From Isoperla grammatica (taxonomy: Eukaryota > Arthropoda > Insecta > Plecoptera > Perlodidae): a stretch of 64,000 nucleotides of DNA. Within the stretch, counting starts at the first letter, position 1; each line of letters opens with the position of its first letter. Positions 33,460-45,001 of the stretch are shown piece after piece. Below the pieces are notes generated by a model. It ran no database searches. It was not told the origin of the DNA and worked only from the letters and a program-made list of their open reading frames with translations. A program made the translations under genes and the position numbers. The stretch is from positions 11,169,225 through 11,233,224 of the forward strand of contig OX246747.1 of assembly GCA_945910005.1 (NCBI GenBank), given 5' to 3'.

Positions 33460-34190
33460 AGCGGCATGAAGAGCGCCCATCACCTTCTACGTGGTAGAGG
33501 ACTACCGCTCGATGCTAAACATCATAAAGTCAACCACCTCTGGCCAATTCACGCTATCATCCACCCGTGACGCGTTCCGCATAAAGGCCGCCAACATCGC
33601 CACGTACGATCAGCTGATCGCCGCCTTCCGCCGCGAGGACCTTCAATTCTTCAATTTTCTCCAAAGCGGACCAAAAACAACGAAAATTTGTCCTCCGTGG
33701 CCTCTCGGCCACAGTCCACGTCGACGACATCAAGGCCGACCTCACCGAGCAACGCTTCAACTTCACGGAAGTTACGCAGCTCCTTCACCGCCCCGTCGAC
33801 GGGGTCCGCAGACCGATGCCACTCTACGTCGTAACCATGAAAATCTCCGATTCGAGCGACGGAAGGTCACTCTCGACAATTGAAAGAGTGTGCTACCATC
33901 GGGTCACCGTTGAAAAATACAGGGGACCACAGGGACCGCGGCAGTGCTACAACTGCCAAAAATACGGCCACAGTTCGGCTTTCTGTACCCTCCCACCTTC
34001 CTGCTTCAAGTGCGCACGAACCCACCCGTCCACTGAGTGCACCAAGCCTCGCTCCTTGCCTGCCCTGTGTATCAACTGCAACGGCGACCGGCCGGCATCA
34101 TCCCGCCGCTGCCCAGCCTTCCTGCGCCACAGAGACCAACAGGCTCAACGCGCCCTCCCGTTTCGCTGTCCCGGCGACAAAATAAGAAAT
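33460..34190 (+). pseudogene. LINE ORF1 with PRE_C2HC-like domain and zinc knuckles (Jockey type)
   Basis: Begins PITFYVVEDYRSMLNII and IATYDQLIAAFRREDLQFF, then frameshifts near 33670 to KFVLRGLSATVHVDDIK, ADLTEQRFNFTEVTQL and PLYVVTMK. This is the layout of the PRE_C2HC domain. It is followed by HHRVTVE-like YHRVTVEKYRGPQGPRQC, then zinc knuckles QCYNCQKYGHSSAFC, CFKCARTHPSTEC and CINCNGDRPASSRRCP. These features define ORF1 proteins of the Jockey clade. Coding GC content (about 60 percent) is clearly above the surroundings. No ORF2 follows; after 34190 the sequence becomes AT-rich. Confidence 0.85.
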
Positions 34191-34395
34191 CCACCACCCC
34201 GGGGTTCCCGCCCCTACCCACACACCCATACACCCGCACTGGTGTCTCGTACGCTTATCAGAGGCGACTACAGGTGTGAGCGTGCTGTGCAAATCATCAT
34301 AAGGAACAAAATACCTCACGTTTATTGTATATTATTATTAATATTCTGTATTGATTATATTAAGCTTAATTTCAAAAACATTTATGTATAACAAA

Positions 34396-35136
34396 TAAAG
34401 ACAATAAGGAATTTGCTCATTGTATTTTTGTCGACTTTTTTTTTGTTAAAAAAATAATCGGAATTAGATGTAGTTTTCTCAGTTGCAACAGTTAAAATTA
34501 ACGTAAAAAACTACTCCCCAATCCGCTTGTGGAGCATATTGCCCCGCATTTGACTATTGTCGTGGCACAACACCATGACAGTGACGCTCTCCCCTGGGCA
34601 ATGATGATGGTGCCGGACGTAGTACGGCCATCGACTCCCAACATGACTTCGCTGATGACGAGTCTCTGGAGTCTGATGGAGGTAAATAGCCTATGTTTTT
34701 AGTGTGAACTTCTGCAACATATTATTGACTAGACGAAAAGACGGAAAGATTCGTGTATACTAAATATCCCGTTAAAAACTAGCATGCAGAACTATGACAT
34801 AACGCCGGAATGGCTATAACTTGTTGGTGATTAATTTGTGTTACTTGTAAAGGGGACATGTATAAAATGTATTTTTGTAATATGAGCAATATGTGCTAAA
34901 TAAATAATAATTAATAAAAAACATGCCAACAACGTCCACCCCCATTCATCAAGCAAAATACAGTAGACCTTAAGCAATAAAGTGTTACACCAAAAAATAT
35001 CAAAAAGATCATACAACAAAATTGATAAATAGTAACAGTAGTAACCTTGCGTCGTACACCCGAAACGCCAATCCCATTAAATTGTAACTCCGAGCCCACT
35101 CCTTCAATTGCAAGGCCCGCACCCGCGTTGGGTTAT
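34396..35136. other. AT-rich unassigned DNA
   Basis: No gene recognised. A short GC-richer piece near 34560-34680 has a donor-like GGTAAATAG at 34680 but no identifiable product. Confidence 0.4.
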
Positions 35137-35154
35137 GATAGTGAACACATGATC

Positions 35155-35460
35155 AAGATATTTGGGCTTAACGTCTCATATTTTTGCAACGAGGCTAATC
35201 GAGACAATGAGTGGGTGATATATGAAGATGAAATATGGGGCTGTTTGGAGAAAGAAGGGCAAGTAGGAGGGAGCGTGAGGAAAGGGGAAAGGGGAGGAAA
35301 GGGGATTGGGGTGTGGACTGCACTTCGTCTGACTTCTCCTCCTCGACCAGTCCGGCTAGGGTGGCCCTACCAGAAGCATACGCTTCCGCCGGCATAGCTC
35401 TAGGAATCATTAAAGCACGCAAACCTGCTTACTGCGATAAGGTAGCAATCCATGGGCAGG
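35155..35460 (+). repeat. GCTTAACGTC family, head B with tail T1
   Basis: Long target duplication GATAGTGAACACATGATC (35137-35154) and GATAGTGAACACATAATC (35460-35477), one mismatch in 18. Head preceded by AAGA rather than GATT repeats. Confidence 0.94.
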
Positions 35461-35477
35461 ATAGTGAACACATAATC

Positions 35478-36451
35478 CCTTCTTAAACCACACCGCAAAA
35501 GAGAACACTAGAACATAATTCCCCTCTGGACAATAATAACAAACTCAATGGTCTTACACAATAATCAGTATGGTTTTTATATCTAATTAATTCTATTACT
35601 AATCATCGATTTAATAATCAAAATAACTACGCTAATGGTTATATTATTTCATTCAGTCAGTAGGGCTTACCACAACGCAGTGCGCTGTTGATTAAGATTT
35701 TCGATTGTGTGTTGCAACCTTCAGATAAAGTAAAAAAAAAAAAATGCTGTTTTTAACGTAGAGGTTCCCTCTGCTCGTAACGTCTCATATTTGTGCAGCA
35801 AAGTACATGCCCGCCAGAGCCAGAAATGTCCAATGGAAGTTCTGCCAAGCAATCATCTGTGCTGTTGGACATTTAAAACGTTAATAAAATAAAACAGGTT
35901 TATGTCCACATACCCACGATTCCTTACTCTTATGTGCGTTCGCCAGACTACCGTTGATTTTCATGTTATTTTATAACAGTCCTCCGTGAAATCATTCTGA
36001 AGAACGGGAAAGCTTTTGAATTCTGCACAACAAACCGCAGTCTGAGTGTGCACCAGTACTTCACAAAAGAAGATCAAATGACGATAAAAAAAGTTCCCGA
36101 TGAAACAATTCTTACACGCAAACTTTATATGTGGATAAAAGTATTTCTTGTCATTTGATATCATATATTTGACAAGTGCAAGTTAAAAATATCCTAACAT
36201 GATAAAAATAATATTGTCTCTCTTGTGCTTGTCTATTTTGATAGTTACGAGACCGAAAATGTTTTGGGGTCATATTCAGACATACAAAATCTAGGGGCAA
36301 TATACGCTTGATCCCATACTTGCCCGAGGAATGTATGTGTACCTTGGGCAATCTTTTCTTGTTTCAACTGTTCCATAGTGCTCACAGAGCACAATTAAAA
36401 AATGCAGCGACATTCAAGCACATAATCCAAATTTTTCGCAAACTCAAGGTG
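35478..36451. other. unassigned AT-rich DNA
   Basis: Contains a small relic of the head word (TAACGTCTCATATTTGTGCA, about 35778-35797). No genes recognised. Confidence 0.45.
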
Positions 36452-36881
36452 ATAGATTGATTGATATTTGGGCTAAACGTCTCATATGTCTGCAACGATT
36501 GATTGATTGATTAATGGGGCTTAACGTCTCATATTTATGCAACGATGGCTAATCGAGACGATGAGCGGGTGATAATGAAGATGAGAAAGATGATAATGAA
36601 GAATAAAGCCACATCCGAATCAGATCCATTGTACGTTGCGTGAGTCGTCATACGGGAGTCCAGCAAGGGAGGGCAGGGCCAAGTGGGAGGAGAAATATTC
36701 AATGGGTCAGTGGGGGGGAAAGGGGATTGGGGTGTGGACTGCACTTCGTCTGACTTCTCCTCCTCGACCAGTCCGGCTTGGGTGGCCCTACCAGAAGCAT
36801 ACGCTTCCGCCGGCATAGCTCTCGGGATCAACAAAGCACGCAAACCTGCCCACCACGATAAGGTGGCAGTCCCTGGACAGG
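36452..36881 (+). repeat. GCTTAACGTC family, B head fragment followed by A-T1 copy
   Basis: A 47-bp B head (GATATTTGGGCTAAACGTC ... CTGCAAC) at 36452-36498 is joined to a full A-T1 copy starting with GATT repeats at 36499. The A copy seems to have inserted into the B copy at its GATT-like or CAAC site. Confidence 0.85.
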
Positions 36882-37147
36882 AAAGGTTTTAGTAAAAATA
36901 TAATAGATGCCGTTAAAGGTCTTTCAAAGTACAGAAAACAGAACCAGTTTGGGATTATTAATAATATGGGCCTAATCAATATCCCCCCACTTTAGACTTA
37001 ATGTTAGGCTGAGTAACAAACATATAGTGGAGACATAAAACATTGTTCCATAACCATTTCAGTTGTTAAATATCGCAAAGATGTCACCCAAACATGGTCG
37101 GGGGCACAGCCAGAGGTGTTAGATCCACTTATCAAGGGGGCTGCAAG

Positions 37148-37411
37148 ATGGCGGGCGATGAAGACAGTAGTGAATGTGGTGTGTGTAACAAAACTCGGTA
37201 CTCTGCCGTGGTGTCTGTGAATCCGGGTATCACTTATCGTGTGTGAACATACCGTATCTAAAGCGACATTCAAGATACTGAGTGAGCATGAACATGTTTA
37301 TTGGGCATGCAAAAATTGTAAAGGGAAACCTAACCCCAAAATAAGTAAGCTTATTAAGCCTAGCCCGTCAGTAGATCCAGACGACAACAACTCTTCGATT
37401 GCATATGTCTG
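37148..37411 (+). pseudogene. LINE ORF1 remnant with PHD-like finger (CR1-like)
   Basis: MAGDEDSSECGVCNKTRYSA begins with the first Cys pair of a PHD finger. After decayed sequence the frame near 37266 reads FKILSEHEHVYWACKNCKG, the last Cys pair with the usual aromatic before it, then PNPKISKLIKPSPS to a stop near 37411. In CR1-like LINEs of invertebrates, ORF1 often carries such a PHD finger. The middle Cys/His residues are missing, so it cannot fold as one. Confidence 0.6.
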
Positions 37412-37817
37412 AACACATAGTTACTGCTTGTTTACCATAGGGTAGAGATACAGGTTATCCCCATGTTATTTAAGGTGTGTCCTATAATATGGTGACCAAT
37501 ACATGTGAAAATTATGTCATATATACCGGTACTCATTGAACTACCTAGTACCTACCATATTGTACCTATTATTGCATCTCTCTTAATAAAGGTACTTATA
37601 TAATTTTTCTAGTTGCATTAATTTGTGTTTGGACAATGTAGGTTATGCCTACTATAGTTTATTACACACAGACTGGAGAATATACTAAAATCTCGTTTTT
37701 ATGTTGACGAGCGACCTGCGCATTCCGAGTAAATGTTTATTTCTTTATTTGCAATTTATCAACAATCGCACTATTTTATTACATTACTAATACTACACTT
37801 TATTACATTACTACTAC
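37412..37817. other. AT-rich unassigned DNA
   Basis: No gene seen; TTTATTACATTACTA is duplicated just before the next repeat (37776-37817). Confidence 0.45.
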
Positions 37818-38081
37818 TAATCGAGACAATGAGTGGGTGATATATGAAGATGAAATATGGGTCTGTTTGGAGAAAAGGGGCAAGTAGGAGGAAGCGTGAG
37901 GAAAGGGAAAAGGGGAGGAAAGGAGATTGGGGTGTGGACTGCACTTCGTCTTACTTCACCTCCTCGACCAGTCCGGCTAGGGTGGCCCTACCAGAAGCAT
38001 ACGCTTCCGCCGGCATAGCTCTCGGGATCAACAAAGCACGCAAACCTGCCCACCACGATAAGGTAGCAGTCCCTGGGCAGG
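37818..38081 (+). repeat. GCTTAACGTC family, 5'-truncated B-T1 copy
   Basis: Starts within the B head at AATCGAGACAATGAGTGGG and keeps a complete T1 tail. A 5' truncation with an intact 3' end is the expected product of incomplete reverse transcription. Confidence 0.88.
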
Positions 38082-38277
38082 AGACAGTCCAGATGATCTA
38101 GAGTATGGTGCTGGGATGTTGTAAAATCTTCAAACTTCAAAGCATCATATCCTACTTCAGATTTAACTTTCAACTTTAATGCGCGTTATCTCAGAACTAT
38201 ATTTGATATCACTCCTGACGCCATAACTCAAAACGTTTATAAAAGAATGTCATGAAAATTTTACAGCTTATTGATAG

Positions 38278-38667
38278 CTGAGGGCAGCAGTAACCAAGAC
38301 AATGTACAAGACAACAACTGTAACGTACAACTGTAAAGCGGTAAGATGTTATTTGTACTGGTCTCATGTCTCACTTAAGTATAATCTTCAATTTGTTTCA
38401 CATTTTTTTTTTTTTTTAGGTCAAATGCGGAATTGTTATTTATCTATTTATTAATTTATATAATAATGTAATAATTTCCATTGTAAATATTTCTTGCATC
38501 TTAACAGATCGGCATCAAACCACGGACTTAGGCCAACAGGCGGCACCCCATCTCAAGCTGAGGGCAGCAACCGGAACAGTCCCAGTAGTGAGCCCAGGGT
38601 CAACCTACAAGAGAAGCCTGTACAGCGGTAAAATGTTATTAGTACTAGTCTCACGTCTCACTTGAGG
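38278..38667 (+). repeat. spaced direct repeat of ~108 bp
   Basis: CTGAGGGCAGCA starts both copies (38278 and 38559), and both end in a shared GTAC(T)GGTCTCATGTCTCACTT-like stretch (38385 and 38667). The copies are about 281 bp apart. Function unknown. Confidence 0.7.
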
Positions 38668-38929
38668 CTGTTTGCCGGCGACCCCTAGTCGGCCGCTAAA
38701 CGCACCCGATATTTACCTGCTCTTGAAAGGGTTTCTCTTCCGTCTGAGTTTGGTTGTTGGAGGTGTAACTACGCGCACTTTTCCCGCTGCGATTGTCTAT
38801 GGACCGGACTATTGGAGAGACAGAGACAGGCATAGCTTTGTCCTTGTTGTATATGGTAGATAAGCCAGAACCATATTCCATTCAAAACAAGTTGTCCAGC
38901 TTTGAGGGTGGGTTCGGCCTGCGGGGGGA

Positions 38930-39660
38930 TTATTATTATTATTATCATTATTATTATTATTGGAGTTTAAAGGCACAAAAAAGCAAGGTTATCAGTGCCT
39001 ATGTTATTTTAATATTGATCACTTTGTTCGATTACATAAGTGATAATCGATTATCTTGCAGAAAACGAAATATGTTTTTGATTATTTGGGTCCTCTAATA
39101 GTTGTCTTTAAGTGAGGGTTTTAAAATAACCTTTCTCCTTTCAATATCATATGTGTTACATTCAATTAGAATTTGTTTTACAGTCAAAACAACATCACAT
39201 ACATCACATACTGGGGCAGGTTCGTTTCTTAATTTTGATTTTGATTTATTATTTGGGCTTAACGTCTCATATTTTTGCAACGAGGCTAATCGAGACAATG
39301 AGTGGGTGATATATGAAGATGAAATATGGGGCTGTTTGGAGGAAAGGGGCAAGTAGAAGGGAGCGTGAGGAAAGGGGAAAGGGGAGGAAAGGGGATTGGG
39401 GTGTGGACTGCACTTCGTCTGACTTCTCCTCCTCGACCAGTCCGACTAGGGTGGCCCTACCAGAAGCATATGCTTCCGCCGGCATAGCTCTCGGGATCAA
39501 CGAAGCACGCAAACCTGCCCACCACGATAAGGTGGCAGTCCCTGGGCAGGAGGTTCGTTTCTTAGTAAGTAGCCTTGAGTAAGGTATGTATGGCCGATAC
39601 GGAGACGGGTCAAGACTACTTCTTCGCGACGGCAAGATCGTCCAGAAGAAAACCAAGGCG
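38930..39660 (-). mobile_element. I-clade-like LINE 3' end, copy 2 (split)
   Basis: Read leftward: TRLRIGHTYLTQGYLLRNE (39640-39565), then, after the repeat insert at 39232-39550, PVCDVCDVVLTVKQILIEC and YDIERRKVILKP. Next come a hairpin-containing 3' end (GGCAC...GTGCC at about 38970-39000) and a short TAA-type tail (38932-38960). It is the same arrangement as at 8240-8760, with a better preserved ORF2 end. Confidence 0.8.
39232..39550 (+). repeat. GCTTAACGTC family, head B with tail T1, inside a LINE
   Basis: Perfect 14-bp target duplication AGGTTCGTTTCTTA at 39218-39231 and 39551-39564. The host LINE frame is continuous without it. Confidence 0.95.
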
Positions 39661-39719
39661 ATATGGTGTCTTTAATCTCCCTAAGTATATAACAAGATAC
39701 ATTTTTTCAACTATCATTC

Positions 39720-40578
39720 AATTCTGAATGAATGAATGAATGAATGAATGAACGAAAGAAAGAAGAGAAAGGATGATGAATGCCAAATGAAGAAAGTGAT
39801 GATTAAAGATGTGCACGAGAGCCCTCTTTGCGGGCACCGGTCACCACGAGGAGGGACCCACCTCGAACAGCAGATCATATTTCTCATCACTGCTTTTTTA
39901 TTGGGTGATAACCCTAGAACACATTGGTAAATATTACCAATTAAACTTATCAAGTATTAGTACTCTGCTTTTGAGCAATTTTTATACCAAAATACCAAAA
40001 CTAATGTGTGGTTATCAGTCACTATTCTAACGCTATGGACCTTTAACTGTGTAAGAAAAGATTTTAAAGAAAAAAGAAAAAAAATATAGTCTGTTGACGG
40101 GCACTGGCGGGGTAGGCCACAACAACGTTCTCTCGAAATCTTGGTTCATTAAGCGCGAAGTTTTGCGTGTGTGGAACGTCGTATTCGTGTTAATCGGAGA
40201 AGTGCTATCGCCTTATGGCAATTACACGACCTCCGCTGAGCGATTGCGGGTGCCTCAACAGCCGGGCCGATGACTTGACACCAGCGCGGCCTCCAGCAAC
40301 TACTTGGCATGCCAATGTCAATAAGAAACCTTCATTACACTTGACTTTGTGATCATTCTCATTTTAAATTGTATTTCAATTGAAACCGTACAGCAATATT
40401 TATACAATTTTATAATTTTTCAGCATCAACTAGAAAACGCAAGTGTGATGAAGCCGATTATTCACCATTTGAGGCGCAGGTGATCCGTAACCAGGAAACC
40501 CATCAGGATAGTCTGAAAGTGCAGACAAGAATTTGCAATGAATTAAAAACTTTAATACAAGCAATTGTATACAAATAA
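39720..40578 (+). repeat. duplicated block F, copy 1
   Basis: Runs collinear with 57170-58020 (common landmarks GAAGAAAGTGATGATTAAAG, CGGGCACCGGTCACCACGAG, TGTTGACGGGCACTGGCGGG). Differences include a 12-bp deletion here near 40500. The block starts at a GAAT-rich microsatellite (39728-39750) and includes the exon 40424-40578. Its first ~170 bp belong to repeat C, which also occurs at 63550-63690. Confidence 0.88.
40424..40578 (+). other. terminal exon, Myb/SANT-partner-like C-terminus
   Basis: After a strong acceptor TATAATTTTTCAG the frame is open to TAA at 40576-40578: STRKRKCDEADYSPFEAQ, then ETHQDSLKVQTRICNELKTL. The basic start, acidic middle and final coiled-coil helix look like the C-terminal ends of Harbinger-derived Myb/SANT proteins (for example LETQKEIL-type helices). 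It is kept in frame in the duplicate at 57840. An A-type repeat starts right at its stop codon. No function can be assigned from this exon alone. Confidence 0.45.
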
Positions 40579-40808
40579 TTAATGGGGCTTAACGTATCAT
40601 ATTTTTGCAACAATGGCTAATCGAGGCGATGAGCAAGTGATAATGAAGATGAGAAAGATGATGATGAAGAATAAAGCCACATCCGAATCAGAGCCATTGT
40701 ACGTCGCGTGGGTCGTCATACGGGAGTCCAGCACTCGGCAGGGCCAAGTGGGGGGAGAAATATTCAGTGGGACAGTGGGGGGGGGGGGGGGGGAAAGGGA
40801 CAGGGTCT
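40575..40808 (+). repeat. GCTTAACGTC family, head A with truncated tail T2
   Basis: AATTAATGGGGCTTAACGTATC head; a long G run (40780-40792); stops at GGGACAGGGTCTT, the start of T2, and joins the integrase remnant of the tandem array. Confidence 0.85.
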
Positions 40809-40906
40809 TGACTAAAACCTGTGCTCTCGTGATAGGTTACGTTTAGCCATTCTTCAATCTGAGGAACTGCATTTACCCATGTGGTGTGTTTTTGTGAACA
40901 ATACAA
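40809..40906 (-). pseudogene. integrase fragment at array edge
   Basis: Minus-strand frame YCSQKHTTWVNAVPQIEEW then LNVTYHESTGF, identical to the start of the integrase piece at 42540-42630. It is cut by the truncated A repeat on its left. LTR-retrotransposon (Ty3-like) integrase core end. Confidence 0.6.
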
Positions 40907-41227
40907 TATGGCATATAAGTGATAAGGGGTCCCAATGTGCTAATATTCCGCACATTTCAATATTAATAAAAAGAAAAACTAAACATGTATGAAACAGTAA
41001 AAAAAACATTGATACAATAGTGGACAACACGTGTGTCTACCTTCAATCCGTAGAGGCATTGGAAGCAGTGTCGGCATCACCAGTTGGTAAGCTTTGGAAT
41101 TGTGGAGCACTAAGCAAAGCATTTATTTCATCAGCGAACCCTGTGGTTCCAACTTCCACAATGACCATTTTACAAATGAGGCAATCTTGTTGCAAACATG
41201 TGTCAGACATTCTACCTTTACGCTCAC

Positions 41228-41446
41228 TCAGTTTGAAGAACTGAACATGTCCTCGACGCTCTCGATGTCGAAACACAGGTTCTTGTGGTAAATAGTGCGC
41301 ATGACGTTGGTAAGAAAACTGAGTTCGAACCTGAACGAATGCCTGTCCTCGGGCGTGCCCACGTACCTGACGGCCGCCCGGAACGTGCGCCCCTCCCCGT
41401 CGGATATTCGCGGATTTTCTACATCAAGTCTGTATGTTGACAACAC
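41228..41446 (-). pseudogene. SINA/TRAF-like domain fragment, copy 1
   Basis: Minus-strand frame with GEGRTFRAAVRYVGTPEDRH, SFRFELSFLTNVMRTIYHK and ESVEDMFSSSN then stop. It matches the end of the SINA domain in the pseudogene at 5867-6405 almost residue for residue (FRAAVRYIGTPEDRHAFR). The zinc-finger part is absent. The DNA just left of the stop (41043-41227) is conserved in both copies and may be the 3' untranslated region. Confidence 0.75.
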
Positions 41447-41701
41447 GGGCAGCGGTCATTTTCGACTTTGAGATATCGTCACCAAAGTCACGACGGTCTT
41501 GGCTTGGACTTGGAGGTTAGAATGACACTGACAGTGGCAGCTTCAACAACTTCATTTATGAACTTTTCTTCCTGCTATCTAGGCCTGCACATTGGCCTTG
41601 TAGTAAAAAGAAACACAGCAATTACAACGTACTCAAATACGTCTTGGCTTTATGTGTAGTAACAGGCAAGCTTCAGCTGCAAACTTACAAACCTGGAGCA
41701 C

Positions 41702-42000
41702 CTAGCCCCACTCCACTATAAGCGATACCTTACACGCGCGTAGGGATCGCCTCAGGCGGAACACAATCGGCCATGATGGATTTGTGGCTCGCGCACACGC
41801 CATGAGATTCCGAAGTCGTCTATTCCTGTCCCACGCTGCGTTGAAGGTGCGAAGATTGACTTGACCGACAGAAGTGAAAATATGTTGTAGCAAAACCCAC
41901 ATGTTGAACCACCAGCCCCGGTAACCTCGGCAACAGAGTCGGCAGAGTAGTGTAACGGTAAAATGTATTAGGTTCGTTATGTTTAATCTAGGTTTATGTG
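41702..42000 (-). pseudogene. RCC1-like degenerate fragment, copy 1
   Basis: Minus strand, two frames: LPGLVVQHVGFATTYFHF then, shifted, FNAAWDRNRRLRNLMACA. They align in order with SPGVIVQQVVFAGTYSLLL and GLRVAERDDRVRNGTA of the RCC1/RING pseudogene near 4300-4450. Too decayed to function. Its position next to a SINA piece repeats the RCC1-then-SINA order. Confidence 0.45.
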
Positions 42001-42133
42001 TACTGGTGAGAATCAAAGTTTATGCGTTCCATGTTAAGTGTTCACTTATTGTTCCAATTATGTTCATGTTTATGTTGTCAATTACGATAGAATTTGGTTA
42101 TAATAACTATACTGGAATTAGGAAATGAGCAGT

Positions 42134-42640
42134 TTATCTCAATGGTATTTTGTATGGTCTTATGTTTACAATGTTGTGAGTACCTTTATCTTGATTAGTT
42201 TGAGGGTTGATTAGATGATAAGCATTGATTCCAACTAAAGCAGTTATTTTATAGGGTCCTTCATACAAATGAAAGAATTTGTGTGTCTCTTTTAATTGTG
42301 CGTTAGAAAGTGGTGATATTCTTAAAAACACTGTCATCAACTGCCAGTGTACCTAGTTATTTTTGAATGTTTACTTTCATGTTGTTGTTTGCAATGTTTA
42401 CCTTTTGATTTTAATCTCTCCTTAGCTAGCAAGATTTTATAGTCGTGTGTTCCATCATCTTTATCTGAATTAGGTGTTTCGAATAGTTTGGCAATCCTTC
42501 TCTCTGGCTTCTCATTATAATGCAACTCTATTGATGTGAAACCTGTGCTCTCGTGATAGGTTACGTTTAGCCATTCTTCAATCTGAGGAACTGCATTTAC
42601 CCATGTGGTGTGTTTTTGTGAACAATACAATATGGCATAT
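42134..42640 (-). pseudogene. LTR-retrotransposon integrase C-terminus, copy 1
   Basis: Minus strand from about 42630: QKHTTWVNAVPQIEEWLN, TYHESTGFTSIELHYNEKP and KSKGKHCKQQHESKH, a stop or frameshift near 42337, then FLRISPLSNAQLKETHKFF, YEGPYKITALVGINAYHL and NIVNIRPYKIPLR. This is the end of the Ty3-type integrase core followed by the GPY/F-like C-terminal module (EGPYKI). It is a decayed transposon piece, with no protease, reverse transcriptase or clear LTR in the window. Confidence 0.78.
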
Positions 42641-42949
42641 GAGTGTAAGGGATCCCAATGTGCTAATATTCTTCAAATTTCAATATAAATAAAAAGAAAA
42701 ACTAAAAATGTATAAAACAGTAAAAAAACATTGATACAATAGTGAACAACACGTGTGTCTACCTTCAATCCGTAGAGGCATTGGAAGCAGTGTCGGCATC
42801 ACCAGTTGGTAAGCTTTGGAATTGTGGAGCACTAAGGAAAGCATTTATTTCATCAGCGAACCCGGTGGTTCCAACTTCCACAATGACCACTTTACAAATG
42901 AGGCAATCTTGTTGCAAACATGTGTCAGACATTCTACCTTTACGCTCAC

Positions 42950-43149
42950 TCAGTTTGAAGAACTGAACATGTCCTCGACGCTCTCGATGTCGGAACACAG
43001 GTTCTTGTGGTAAATAGTGCGCATGACGTTGGTAAGAAAACTGAGTTCGAACCTGAACGAATGCCTGTCCTCGGGCGTGCCCACGTACCTGACGGCCGCC
43101 CGGAACGTGCGCCCCTCCCCGTCGGATATTCGCGGATTTTCTACATCAA
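42950..43149 (-). pseudogene. SINA/TRAF-like domain fragment, copy 2
   Basis: Near-identical to 41228-41446 (FRAAVRYVGTPEDRHSFR, then ESVEDMFSSSN). Its upstream end is cut by the B repeat at 43150. Confidence 0.72.
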
Positions 43150-43364
43150 TTATTATTATTATTATTTGGGCTTAACGTCTCATATTTTTGCAACGAGGCT
43201 AATCGAGACAATGAGTGGGTGATATATGAAGATAAAATATGGGGCTGTTTGGAGGAAAGGGGCAAGTAGGAGGGAGCGTGCGGAGAGGGGAAAGGGGAGG
43301 AAAGGGGATTGGAGTATGGACTGCACTTCGTCTGACTTCTCCTCCTCGACCAGTCCGGCTAGGG
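43150..43364 (+). repeat. GCTTAACGTC family, head B with 3'-truncated tail T1
   Basis: Inserted at TTTCTACATCAA (left) / TTTCTATTTCAA (right), an imperfect 12-bp duplication. Copy 1 of the array has the uninterrupted site (TTTCTACATCAAGTCTG at about 41417). Ends at CCGGCTAGGG, inside T1. Confidence 0.9.
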
Positions 43365-43650
43365 TTTCTATTTCAAGTCTGTATGTTGACAACATGGGCA
43401 GCGGTCATTTTCGACTTTGAGATATCGTCACCAATGTCACGACGGTCTTGGCTTGGACTTGGAGGTTAGAATGACACTGACAGTGGCAGCTTCAACAACT
43501 TCATTTATGAACTTTTCTTCCTGCTATCTTGGCCTAAACATTGGTCTTGTAGTAAAAAGAAACACAGCAATTACAACGTACTCAAATACGTCTTGGCTTT
43601 ATGTGTAGTAACAGGCAAGCTTCAGCTGCAAACTTACAAACCTGGAGCAC

Positions 43651-43950
43651 CTAGCCCCACTCCACTATAAGCGATACCTTACACGCGCGTAGGGATCGCC
43701 TCAGGCGGAACACAATCGGCCATGATGGATTTGTGGCTCGCGCACACGCCATGAGATTCCGAAGTCGTCTATTCCTGTCCCACGCTGCGCTGAAGGTGCG
43801 AAGATTGACTTGACCGAAAGAAGTGAAAATATGTTGTAGCAAAACCCATATGTTGAACCACCAGCCCCGGTTACCTCGGCAACAGAGTCGGCAGAGTAGT
43901 GTAACGGTAAAATGTATTAGGTTTGTTATGTTTAATCTAGGTTTATGTGT
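43651..43950 (-). pseudogene. RCC1-like degenerate fragment, copy 2
   Basis: Counterpart of 41702-42000 with few changes, such as GNRGWWFNIWVLL for GYRGWWFNMWVLL in one frame. Same interpretation. Confidence 0.42.
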
Positions 43951-44082
43951 ACTGGTGAGAATCAAAGTTTATGCGTTCCATGTTTAGTGTTCACTTATTG
44001 TTCCAATTATGTTCATGGTTATGTTGTCAATTATGATAGAGTTTGGTTATAATTACTATACTGGAATTAGGAAATGAGCAGT

Positions 44083-44820
44083 TTATCTCAATGGTATTTT
44101 GTATAGTCTTATGTTTACAATGTTGTGAGTACCTTTATCTTGATTAGTTTCAGAGTCGATTTGATGATAAGCATTGATTCCAACTAAAGCAGTTATTTTA
44201 TAGGGTCCTTCATAAAAATGAAAGAATTTGTGTGTCTCTTTTAATTGTGCGTTAGAAAGTGGTGATATTCTTAACAACACTCAGTCATCAACTGCCAGTG
44301 TACCTAGTTGTTTTTAAATGTTTACGTTCATGTTGTTGTTTGCGATGTTTACCCTTTGATTTTAATCTTCGTTAGCTAGCAAGATTTTATAGTCGTGTGT
44401 TTCATCATCTTTATCTGGTTTAGGTGTTTCGAATAGATGATGATGATGATTAATTGGGCTTAACGTCTCATATTTATGCAACAATGGCCAATCGAGACGA
44501 TGAGCGGGTGATAATGAAGATGGGAAAGATGATGAAGAATAAAGCCACAACCAAATAAGATCCATTGCACGTCGCGTGGGTCGTCATACGGGAGTCCAAC
44601 AAGGGAGGTAAGGGCCAAGTTGGAGGAAAGACCTACAGTGGGACAGTGGGGGGGAAAGGGACAGGGTCTCCTTCCGTAGCCTCTTACGACTAGTGTTTCG
44701 AATAGTTTGGCAATCCTTCTCTGGCTTCTCATTATAATGCAACTCTTTTGGTGTAAAACCTGTGCTCTCGTGATAGGTTACGTTTAGCCATTCTTCAATC
44801 CGAGGAACTGCATTTACCCA
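44083..44820 (-). pseudogene. LTR-retrotransposon integrase C-terminus, copy 2
   Basis: Same content as copy 1 (ISPLSNAQLKETHKFF, YEGPYKITALVGINAYH), with more frameshifts and an A-type repeat inserted at 44437. Beyond 44820 the sequence jumps to the middle of the next unit (GACACTGACAGTGGCAGC), marking a deletion in copy 3. Confidence 0.72.
44437..44692 (+). repeat. GCTTAACGTC family, head A with truncated tail T2
   Basis: Perfect 13-bp target duplication GTGTTTCGAATAG at 44424-44436 and 44693-44705. The first tandem unit holds the empty site (GGTGTTTCGAATAGTTTGG near 42475). Starts with a GATGATGATGAT run instead of GATT repeats. Ends inside T2 at CTCTTACGACTA. Confidence 0.95.
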
Positions 44821-45001
44821 TGGTACACTGACAGTGGCAGCCTCAACAACTTCATTTATGAACTTTTCTTCCTGCTATCTAGGCCTAAACATTGGCCTTG
44901 TAGTAAAAAGAAACACAGCAATTACAACGAACTCAAATACGTCTTGGCTTTATGTGTAGTAACAGGCAAGCTTCAGCTGCAAACTTACAAACCTGGAGCA
45001 C

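Noticed and set aside
36499..36881. Target duplication for the A-T1 copy
   Set aside because: The right flank AAAGGTTTTAG has no counterpart on the left.
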